Assembly: GCA_016234955.1 (NCBI GenBank)
Contig: JACRNN010000248.1
Location: 1 to 5,142, forward strand
DNA from: Deltaproteobacteria bacterium
GTDB taxonomy: Bacteria; Desulfobacterota; GWC2-55-46
DNA length: 5,142 bases
Direction: 5' to 3'
The notes beneath the pieces were generated by a model that saw nothing but the letters and a program-made list of their open reading frames with translations, did no database searches and was not told the DNA's origin. The translations under genes were made by a program, and so were the position numbers. Below are positions 1 to 4,224 of this stretch, one piece after another. Within the stretch, counting starts at the first letter, position 1. The number at the start of each line of letters is the position of its first letter.

Positions 1-743
1 GCAAGGTAGACCCCGCCAGCGATATAGAGGTCATGGAAACGGAGTTGATACTCACGGACCTCGACGCGGTGTACAGAAGGATGGAAAAGTCCTCCAAGCT
101 CGCCAAATCAGGCGATAAGACGGCCCTTGAGTCCATGGCCGTGTATGAGACATTGAAAAAATGCCTTGAGGACGGCCGTCTCGCGAGAAGCGTGCTTACC
201 AGAGAGAGCGCGGAGCTTGTAAAGGACTTGAACCTCCTTACCGCCAAGCCGGTAATCTATGTCGCCAACGTGGATGAAGATGACCTTGCAGGGTCGTCTA
301 CGGCCGCCTCGACGGTGAAGGAGATAGCCGCAAGGGAAGGCGCCGGCTTTACGGTGATATGCGGGAAGATAGAATCAGAGATAGCCGAGCTTTCCGAGGA
401 GGAGAGGGTGGAGTTCCTCAAAGGGCTCGGGCTCAAGGAGTCGGGGCTCGATAGGCTGGCCGCCGCGGCCTACAGGCTCCTGGGGCTCATCACCTTCTTC
501 ACCGTCGGTAAAAAAGAGGTCAGGGCGTGGACCGTGGAGGCTGAATCCAGGGCCCCTAAGGCCGCCGGCGTCATACACAGCGATTTCGAGCGCGGTTTTA
601 TCAGGGCCGAGGTCATATCATATAAGGATTTCATCACCTATGGCTCGGAGGCCGCATGCAGGGAAAAGGGGCTTTTGCGGCTCGAAGGCAAGGATTACGT
701 CGTAAAGGACGGCGATATTATGCACTTCAGGTTCAACGTCTGA
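1..743 (+). CDS. ychF: Redox-regulated ATPase YchF (Obg family, OLA1-like), 3' part
   Basis: This is the C-terminal two-thirds of YchF, a soluble Obg-family P-loop NTPase that prefers ATP and associates with ribosomes. The reading frame is already open at the left edge: codons from base 3 read KVDPASDIEV before the first ATG at 33, a typical YchF stretch, so that ATG is internal and the true start with the Walker A motif lies outside the window. The first roughly 70 visible residues fit the helical coiled-coil arm. The nucleotide-base motif NVDE (bases 267-278) replaces the NKxD of ordinary GTPases, as is usual in YchF. The last 85 or so residues form the TGS domain, with the LGLITFFTVG and DFERGFIRAEV segments and the standard FRFNV ending. 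The stop at 741-743 is where the family normally ends, so the gene looks intact and uninterrupted by the neighbouring phage DNA. It is a host housekeeping gene, unrelated in function to what follows. Confidence 0.97.
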   Translation, partial: KVDPASDIEVMETELILTDLDAVYRRMEKSSKLAKSGDKTALESMAVYETLKKCLEDGRLARSVLTRESAELVKDLNLLTAKPVIYVANVDEDDLAGSSTAASTVKEIAAREGAGFTVICGKIESEIAELSEEERVEFLKGLGLKESGLDRLAAAAYRLLGLITFFTVGKKEVRAWTVEAESRAPKAAGVIHSDFERGFIRAEVISYKDFITYGSEAACREKGLLRLEGKDYVVKDGDIMHFRFNV

Positions 744-758
744 TAAATAGCCCACTAT

Positions 759-777
759 AAGGCTTAATGCCTTTTCT
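759..777 (+). terminator. Possible weak terminator after ychF
   Basis: AAGGC (759-763) can pair with GCCTT (769-773) around a five-base loop, followed by TTCT. It lies 16 bases after the ychF stop, where a terminator is expected. The stem is only five pairs and the T run is short, so it may be weak or meaningless. Confidence 0.3.
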
Positions 778-859
778 GCCGAATATGTAAGCTCCCATCC
801 TAAATTGCCAACCGTGTCTAAAAGCCACGGCGAGCGCAAAATTTTAAATATCCGATATA

Positions 860-884
860 AATTAAATCCTGTTTTGATTTAATT
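860..884. repeat. AT-rich inverted repeat upstream of the promoter
   Basis: AATTAAATC (860-868) and GATTTAATT (876-884) are perfect nine-base inverted arms around a seven-base spacer. The repeat ends 33 bases before the -35 box at 918, so it could be an operator, an activator site or an UP-like element for that promoter. In such AT-rich DNA a nine-base palindrome can also arise by chance. Confidence 0.4.
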
Positions 885-917
885 ATTTCAAATATTATGT
901 ACTTTTTTGAATAAAAC

Positions 918-946
918 TTGACAAATTCCAGAAAATATCATACAAT
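918..946 (+). promoter_or_regulatory. Sigma-70 promoter for the regulator operon
   Basis: A perfect -35 box TTGACA (918-923) and a -10 box TACAAT (941-946, five of six matches) are separated by the optimal 17 bases in AT-rich DNA. Transcription would start near 953 and read rightward into the region-4-like gene. This is the strongest promoter-like signal I found. It implies host RNA polymerase can transcribe the regulator without phage factors. Confidence 0.8.
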
Positions 947-952
947 ATTTAT

Positions 953-1115
953 GCTCACAACAACTTGAAAATGGTCCGTATGCCCTAACAATGGGTTGAT
1001 GCTCCGTATTTTGTATTCCCAATCTGACGTCGCATTTCTCAAACCCTTATTCAAAAAAACAATTTAAAAGAGTGCCTATTCCGGACCATGCGCATTGAAA
1101 CGCGATGAGTAACTG
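953..1115 (+). other. Untranslated leader of the regulator transcript
   Basis: About 160 bases separate the predicted transcription start from the first possible start codon. ATGGTCCG (971-978) is the exact inverse of CGGACCAT (1082-1089), so the two ends of the leader could pair and enclose about 100 bases. TCCGTAT also occurs twice (975-981 and 1003-1009). No known riboswitch class is recognised. Regulation through this leader is a guess. Confidence 0.35.
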
Positions 1116-1418
1116 TTGCCATTAAACTCAAAAAAGCGTCCAGACGGGATGTCGGGTGACAAAAAATTAGTAGACCCGGACGCTTTTTATGGGGAACTCA
1201 AGGGCGACGGGGTTGAGATAAGAGACCTTTTATGGCCCCTTGCGGAATTGAGTCCGAGGGAGAGGGCTGTATTCACCGAGTACCATTACTGGAACACTCA
1301 CATGAGGGTGATAGCGGATAGCCACCGGATTTCGGTTACGAGGGCATATGAGATACTCTACAGGGCGGAAGAAAAGATCGCATCTTCAAGGACACAGGAA
1401 AAGGAGGAGGGTCTTTGA
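1116..1418 (+). CDS. Sigma-70 region-4-like helix-turn-helix protein, candidate phage late-gene regulator
   Basis: A 100-residue protein whose C-terminal half fits sigma-70 region 4. The segment from LSPRERAVF (residues 45-53) through VIADSHRISVTRAYEILYRA (65-84) has the usual pattern: an arginine-glutamate helix, then a helix-turn-helix with IA in the first helix, IS at the turn and a recognition helix ending in RAEEKI. Region 2 of a full sigma factor is absent, so it cannot be a complete sigma factor. Short proteins of this design, such as the ArpU/RinA-type activators, often lie just upstream of phage terminase genes and switch on late transcription; that role here is inferred. The start is uncertain. 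TTG at 1116 follows an in-frame stop at 1110-1112 and has no clear ribosome binding site; ATG at 1149 would give 89 residues and keep the whole domain, but it also lacks a good site. It is expressed from the promoter at 918-946 and is followed one base later by the next gene. Confidence 0.72.
   Translation: MPLNSKKRPDGMSGDKKLVDPDAFYGELKGDGVEIRDLLWPLAELSPRERAVFTEYHYWNTHMRVIADSHRISVTRAYEILYRAEEKIASSRTQEKEEGL
1401..1410 (+). promoter_or_regulatory. Ribosome binding site that sets the TTG start at 1420
   Basis: AAGGAGGAGG lies inside the end of the regulator gene, nine bases before TTG 1420. It fixes the start of the small unknown gene and indicates coupled translation of the pair. Confidence 0.7.
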
Positions 1419-1419
1419 G

Positions 1420-1623
1420 TTGAGAAGCCTGAGTAAATCGCCTGTATCAGGGTTGAACTGGACGCATTATAAGACCGTCAGGCAGTACCAGGCGGTCGGA
1501 AATATGCTCGATGAGTTCAAGACCTACGGCTTCAGGGGCGGGGTGGAGAACATTGCGAACAGAGACAGGAACGTAATGAAGGAAAACGGCCACGGCTGGC
1601 TGACGGAGGATATGTCGATCTAA
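1420..1623 (+). CDS. Small phage protein of unknown function (67 residues)
   Basis: I do not recognise this protein. The frame is open further upstream, but the start is set at TTG 1420 because a strong ribosome binding site, AAGGAGGAGG (1401-1410), lies nine bases before it; an upstream ATG at 1348 would overlap the regulator gene heavily. The product is soluble, with no signal peptide, membrane segment or cysteine. It has a basic aromatic middle (WTHYKTVRQYQ, residues 14-24), a glycine-rich turn (YGFRGG, 36-41) and an acidic C-terminus. Starting one base after the regulator's stop codon, it is very probably translationally coupled to it and could work with it. The strong binding site and tight spacing are the main evidence that it is a real gene. 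Confidence 0.6.
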   Translation: MRSLSKSPVSGLNWTHYKTVRQYQAVGNMLDEFKTYGFRGGVENIANRDRNVMKENGHGWLTEDMSI

Positions 1624-1658
1624 CATAAATTGCACGGCTTTTTCAGTCTCGCATTCCG

Positions 1659-1678
1659 GCAATCCATCCATGGATTGC
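1659..1678. repeat. Perfect palindrome with nine-base arms
   Basis: GCAATCCAT (1659-1667) and ATGGATTGC (1670-1678) are exact inverse arms separated by two bases, 35 bases after the stop of the small unknown gene. Such a near-perfect palindrome could be a protein-binding site or, as RNA, a hairpin with a slightly opened loop. No T run follows, so it is not a standard terminator. Confidence 0.5.
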
Positions 1679-1681
1679 ATG

Positions 1682-1705
1682 GCAGGCTGTTTTTCAACAG
1701 CCTGC
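1682..1705. repeat. Perfect ten-base-pair hairpin
   Basis: GCAGGCTGTT (1682-1691) and AACAGCCTGC (1696-1705) pair perfectly around a four-base loop. It follows the preceding palindrome by three bases and lies downstream of the regulator operon. No T run follows, so it may act as an RNA 3'-end stabiliser, a rho-assisted stop or a dispersed genomic hairpin, not a classical terminator. Confidence 0.55.
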
Positions 1706-1742
1706 TAACCACTGTATCCCCAGGCATTTGACAGACGAACAT

Positions 1743-1780
1743 GCATGGCGAGCGCCTATCCCGCGGCTTGCCGAGGGGAG
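1743..1780. repeat. REP-like palindromic element, copy 1
   Basis: The element starts with GCATGGCGAGCG and continues into a palindrome whose core CGGC-TT-GCCG is extended by CCC/GGG pairs across one mismatch (arms 1759-1767 and 1770-1778). It aligns without gaps over 38 bases to the element at 4065-4102, with 27 identities; two of the differences are compensated base-pair changes. This looks like a member of a short dispersed repeat family of the host genome. Mobilisation by a REP-associated transposase is possible, but no such gene is present here. Confidence 0.6.
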
Positions 1781-1814
1781 CTTCAACTTCGGACGCGGCG
1801 CCTTATGAGGGACG

Positions 1815-1849
1815 GGCCAGGCTTTCACAAGCCTGGCCTTTTCTTATTT
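1815..1849 (+). terminator. Strong rho-independent terminator
   Basis: GGCCAGGCTT (1815-1824) and AAGCCTGGCC (1829-1838) form a perfect ten-pair GC-rich stem with a TCAC loop, followed directly by TTTTCTTATTT. This is a textbook terminator for rightward transcription. It should end the regulator transcript about 190 bases after the small unknown gene and insulate the packaging genes from it, unless the stop is overridden by antitermination. Confidence 0.9.
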
Positions 1850-1931
1850 CAGGGCCTTTCCCCTCCATTCTGACCCCCCAAGGCGGCTCAATCCCGCATC
1901 AATGAGCATGGCTGGGAGGCTCTTTGCTCCC

Positions 1932-2018
1932 TGGGCTCAAGGGGGCCTCGATGTTCCCAACGGCCCCCCCATAGCCTGGCCTTGTGATGGTCCATTCCCA
2001 TGAGCCTGTGGCGGGGGG
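1932..2018 (+). other. GC-rich block able to form a branched or alternative RNA structure
   Basis: TGGGCTCA (1932-1939) can pair with TGAGCCTG (2001-2008), six Watson-Crick pairs plus two G-U, enclosing a strong hairpin GGGGGCC (1941-1947) with GGCCCCC (1962-1968). The C run of that hairpin (1964-1970) could instead pair with the G run at 2013-2018, so two exclusive folds are possible. The block lies between the terminator and the zinc-finger gene, where a leader or late-promoter control element might be. No known RNA family is recognised. Confidence 0.35.
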
Positions 2019-2106
2019 TTGAATAAATATTGCCCTTTTGTTCCATGAATACAAGCAGATAAAGAATTTGGGGTTGAAAAAAAACACCAGTATGTGAAGA
2101 CACAAC

Positions 2107-2116
2107 AGGAGGTGAT
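2107..2116 (+). promoter_or_regulatory. Near-perfect ribosome binding site that sets the ATG at 2121
   Basis: AGGAGGTGAT is an extended complement to the 3' end of 16S rRNA, with eight bases between AGGAGG and ATG 2121. It rules out the in-frame GTG at 2094, which lies upstream of the site, and implies high translation. Confidence 0.8.
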
Positions 2117-2120
2117 GGAC

Positions 2121-2300
2121 ATGGATGCGGATCTCAATCTGTCTGGCTTCAGGAGCGCGGATATGGCTGGTTCTTACCGCGGGATAAGGAACAGGGTGTT
2201 GTTGAGGGAGCCGGAGAGGTGCAAGGAGTGCAACAGGGTATTCATAAGCCTTTACGAATTGAAGGATTGCAACGACCATGACGGCCTTGAAGAGATATAG
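2121..2300 (+). CDS. Small C2H2-like (C2CH) zinc-finger protein in the phage late region
   Basis: A 59-residue protein whose start is fixed by the strong ribosome binding site at 2107-2116. Its C-terminal half carries the pattern C34-x2-C37-x3-F41-x5-L47-x2-C50-x2-H53. The spacing of the first two cysteines, the phenylalanine and the leucine is that of a classical C2H2 zinc finger; the third ligand is cysteine instead of histidine, and the last gap is shorter than the usual three to five. Zinc binding is therefore inferred, not certain. The N-terminal 30 residues are mixed and end in a basic stretch (YRGIRNRVLLRE). There is no signal peptide or membrane segment. It lies 67 bases before the small terminase subunit on the same strand, so a role in DNA binding, late regulation or packaging is plausible. 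I know of no named family for it. A small zinc-ribbon-type protein with a different ligand set is the alternative. Confidence 0.65.
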   Translation: MDADLNLSGFRSADMAGSYRGIRNRVLLREPERCKECNRVFISLYELKDCNDHDGLEEI

Positions 2301-2367
2301 GCGGTATCTTCGCCCCCGTAAGGGCCGGCACAGGGCAGTATCTCACTAAAGCGCTTGAGGGTTATTC

Positions 2368-2829
2368 GTGGGAATCGACTGGGAAGGGATTAGAAGGGAT
2401 TATTGCGATTACGGTGTCTCCTTTTCAGAACTGTCAAAAAGATACAAATGCGGCGCCAGTACGATAAGGAAGAGGGCGGGGAGGGAAGGCTGGAAAAAGA
2501 CGGCCTGTAAAAAGAGCGGAGAGCAGGCGCAGCCGCCTGAAGAGGATGAACGCACCAAGCCCGAAGACGTGCTCGACGAGCACAGGGTGCTCTGGAGGGG
2601 CGTTAAGAGGAGGCTGGTGAAGGGGCTCAAGACGACTGACGCCAAGGTCGGTCTCGAGGAGCTCAAGGTCGCCAAGATAGCCGGAGAGGTGCTCACGAAC
2701 GTGATAAAGGGAGAAAGGCAGGCCTGGGGTCTTGAGGAGAGTTGCGAAGGCCGGGACGACAGAGAGGAAATTGCCGGCGAGATGGTATGCCTTACGCTAC
2801 CACCCGGAACAGAGGAGACTGTGGACTGA
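2368..2829 (+). CDS. Phage terminase small subunit
   Basis: A 153-residue protein in the usual size range and position for a terminase small subunit, the DNA-recognition component of the packaging motor that binds pac or cos sites and loads the large subunit. Residues 4-42 form a helix-turn-helix: WEGIRRDYCDYG, then SFSELSKRYKCGASTIRKRAGREGW, a pattern common at the N-terminus of this group. A charged, proline-rich linker (about 47-66) leads to helices at about 67-122, which would mediate oligomerisation, ending in ERQAWGL. The start is GTG 2368, six bases after GAGGG (2357-2361). The last 33 codons overlap the start of the large-subunit gene in another frame, so the pair is almost certainly translationally coupled. 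Assignment rests on size, fold pattern and neighbour; small subunits are too diverse to name a subfamily by eye. Confidence 0.82.
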   Translation: MGIDWEGIRRDYCDYGVSFSELSKRYKCGASTIRKRAGREGWKKTACKKSGEQAQPPEEDERTKPEDVLDEHRVLWRGVKRRLVKGLKTTDAKVGLEELKVAKIAGEVLTNVIKGERQAWGLEESCEGRDDREEIAGEMVCLTLPPGTEETVD

Positions 2830-4024
2830 GGGCAGACGTTTCGCCGTAGTGCCGGCCGGGAGGCGCAGCGGCAAGACGGAGCTGGCCAAGAGAAGGATCG
2901 TGGTGACGCTCTCGGAGAAAAAAGAGTGGGCGGACCCGCGTTACTTCGCGGCGGCTCCGACGAGGGGCCAGGCAAAAAGGATATTCTGGAACGACATAAA
3001 GCTCCTGACCCCTCCATGGTGGGTAAGGCGCGTCTACGAAACGGATCTGTGCATCTCTACCGTCTTCGGCGGCGAGATATGGGTGGTGGGCCTTGATAAG
3101 CCGCAGAGGATAGAAGGCACTCCGTGGGACGGCGGGGTACTGGACGAGTACGCGGACATGAGGGCCCGGGCATGGAGCGAAAACATAAGGCCGGCGCTCT
3201 CTGACAGGGGCGGATGGTGCTGGTTCATAGGGGTACCGCAAGGGCTCAACCACTTCAGGGACCTTGCAAACTACGCACAAGAGAGCGGGGATTGCGAGTG
3301 GGGTCTTTATAGTTGGAGGTCTTCGGACATACTGCCGCGCAAGGAGCTCGAGGCCGCCAGGAGGGTGCTCGACCCCAGGACTTACCGCCAGGAGTACGAA
3401 GCGAGCTTCGAGGGGGCTACCGGCAGGGTCTACTACGCATACAGCGCCTCCGTGCATGAGGCAGGGTCGATAAGGCTGAACCCGGACCTGCCGATCGTCC
3501 TCTGCTGCGACTTCAACGTCGACCCGTGCGTATGGGAGGCCGCCCAGACCGACGGCAGGTCGGTCTGGGTCTTGGACGAGATAGCCATGAGGAACACGAA
3601 CACCCGCGAGATGGGCAGAGAGGCCCTGAAGAGGTTCGGCGCTCACAGGCCGGGGGTAACGGTCTACGGGGACGCCGCGGGGATGAGCAGGTCCACCGCC
3701 GGGAGCAGCGACTACGCCATCCTCCATGAGATGGGGCTCAAGAACCAGCGCGTAAGAAGGTCGAACCCGCACGTAAAAGACAGGGTCAACGCGGTTAATT
3801 CCATGCTGATGAACTCGATGGACACACCGAGGCTCTTCCATCACCCCAGGTGCGTAGAGCTCAGAAAAGACCTTGAGGCCGTGGAGTGGCGTCCAAACGG
3901 CGTTGACATGGACAAATCGAACCAGATGAGGACTCACGCATCCGACGCCCTTGGATATTTTTTGGAATACGAGTTCCCGTTAAGGATACATGCGTCCCGG
4001 GCAGGGCTCAAGTTCTACAAATAA
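2732..4024 (+). CDS. Phage terminase large subunit (packaging ATPase and nuclease)
   Basis: A 430-residue motor that pumps DNA into the procapsid and cuts it. The ATPase half shows the adenine-side segment LRYHPEQRRLW (21-31), Walker A AGRRSGKTE (42-50), Walker B GGVLDEY (134-140, D138 and E139) and a coupling-type motif FIGVPQG (165-171). The RNase H-like nuclease half has its acidic residues in CCDFNVDP (D260), VYGDAAG (D314) and HASDALGY (D405). All key residues are present and the length is normal, so the enzyme appears functional. The start is uncertain: TTG 2732 is the first usable codon after an in-frame stop at 2705-2707, and TTG 2771 is a shorter option that still keeps every motif. 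Neither has a strong ribosome binding site, which fits coupling to the overlapping small-subunit gene. The portal follows after an unusually long 200-base gap. Confidence 0.95.
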   Translation: MRRVAKAGTTERKLPARWYALRYHPEQRRLWTEGRRFAVVPAGRRSGKTELAKRRIVVTLSEKKEWADPRYFAAAPTRGQAKRIFWNDIKLLTPPWWVRRVYETDLCISTVFGGEIWVVGLDKPQRIEGTPWDGGVLDEYADMRARAWSENIRPALSDRGGWCWFIGVPQGLNHFRDLANYAQESGDCEWGLYSWRSSDILPRKELEAARRVLDPRTYRQEYEASFEGATGRVYYAYSASVHEAGSIRLNPDLPIVLCCDFNVDPCVWEAAQTDGRSVWVLDEIAMRNTNTREMGREALKRFGAHRPGVTVYGDAAGMSRSTAGSSDYAILHEMGLKNQRVRRSNPHVKDRVNAVNSMLMNSMDTPRLFHHPRCVELRKDLEAVEWRPNGVDMDKSNQMRTHASDALGYFLEYEFPLRIHASRAGLKFYK

Positions 4025-4064
4025 TACGAACGTAATAAATGACCCTGCGCCGCTGATTCGACAA

Positions 4065-4102
4065 GCATAGCGAGCGGATTCTCCGCAACTTGTTGTGGGG
4101 AG
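4065..4102. repeat. REP-like palindromic element, copy 2
   Basis: The element starts GCATAGCGAGCG and forms a ten-pair hairpin with arms 4080-4089 and 4092-4101 and a TT loop, including two G-U pairs. It aligns without gaps to the element at 1743-1780. The 12-base motif AGCGAGCG(G/A)ATT occurs on both sides of the hairpin (4069-4080 and 4104-4115), which may be a target duplication or a second repeat unit. Confidence 0.65.
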
Positions 4103-4138
4103 GAGCGAGCGAATTACAAACGATAAATTCCTTACTTG

Positions 4139-4170
4139 AAAATTATCCGCAGCTTGCTGCGGAGAATTTT
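4139..4170. repeat. REP-like palindromic element, copy 3
   Basis: Arms 4139-4153 and 4156-4170 pair at 14 of 15 positions around a TT loop, with one A/G mismatch, making this the best hairpin in the window. Its core TCCGCAGC-TT-GCTGCGGA matches the other two elements apart from compensated pairs. The outer AAAATT/AATTTT arms make it terminator-like on either strand, so it might reduce transcription between the terminase and portal genes. Confidence 0.7.
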
Positions 4171-4213
4171 AACCATATTCGTCAAGTCCATATAAGTTTC
4201 CAACGCCGCGGAA

Positions 4214-4219
4214 AAGGAG
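4214..4219 (+). promoter_or_regulatory. Ribosome binding site of the portal gene
   Basis: AAGGAG ends five bases before ATG 4225 and fixes the portal start. It shows that translation of the portal restarts independently after the repeat-bearing gap. Confidence 0.75.
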
Positions 4220-4224
4220 AACGA

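Larger units (their letters stand above)
744..1115. other. AT-rich intergenic gap between host gene and phage module
   Basis: These 372 bases hold no convincing gene on either strand. Composition changes from GC-rich ychF to strongly AT-rich at about 840-960, then becomes mixed. The gap contains the weak post-ychF hairpin, one GCGAGCG motif (830-836) shared with the REP-like elements further on, an AT-rich inverted repeat, a strong promoter and an untranslated leader. The prophage boundary probably lies here, but I see no integrase, tRNA or duplicated attachment core. Confidence 0.6.
1624..2120. other. Long non-coding gap with hairpins, a terminator and a GC-rich structured block
   Basis: These 497 bases split the regulator pair from the packaging genes. 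Frames exist on the minus strand, but none has a good ribosome binding site or a recognisable protein. In order, the gap holds two perfect hairpins (1659-1678 and 1682-1705), a REP-like palindrome (1743-1780), a clear terminator (1815-1849), a GC-rich foldable block (about 1932-2018) and an AT-rich stretch (about 2019-2100) before the next gene. I find no consensus sigma-70 promoter for the packaging genes here, which would fit an activator-dependent late promoter. Confidence 0.55.
4025..4224. other. Non-coding gap inside the late operon carrying two REP-like palindromes
   Basis: Packaging and portal genes of tailed phages are usually nearly contiguous, yet 200 bases separate them here. The gap has no gene on either strand. 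About half of it is taken up by two palindromes of one repeat family and their flanking GCGAGCG motifs. The last 55 bases are ordinary leader ending in the portal's ribosome binding site. A later insertion of repeats into the operon is the simplest explanation. Confidence 0.6.

Noticed and set aside
33..743. ATG at 33 as the start of a 236-residue protein
   Set aside because: Codons upstream of it continue conserved YchF sequence to the window edge, so the ATG is internal.
829..868. A fourth, decayed REP-like copy after ychF
   Set aside because: Only the GCGAGCG tag is shared; the palindromic core is absent, so it cannot be distinguished from chance.
894..924. Divergent minus-strand promoter overlapping the plus-strand promoter (TTGTCA, 19 bases, CATAAT)
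   Set aside because: The spacing is long, the -35 is largely the reverse complement of the plus-strand box, and no leftward gene lies between it and ychF.
2094..2120. GTG at 2094 as the start of the zinc-finger protein
   Set aside because: The near-perfect ribosome binding site at 2107-2116 lies downstream of this codon and points to ATG 2121.
1899..2279. Minus-strand frame of 126 codons covering the gap and the zinc-finger gene
   Set aside because: It overlaps a plus-strand gene with an excellent ribosome binding site. Its own translation has no recognisable domain and crosses the inverted repeats, so I treat it as non-coding.
2301..2343. Direct repeat GC(G/A)GTATCT at 2301-2309 and 2335-2343 as an operator pair or attachment core
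   Set aside because: It is only nine bases with one mismatch, in a short gap between co-directional genes, and there is no other supporting signal.
2792..3937. Long minus-strand open frame (381 codons) opposite the large terminase gene
   Set aside because: It is a shadow of the terminase frame in GC-rich DNA: proline- and valine-rich without recognisable domains, and fully covered by a gene with all its catalytic motifs.
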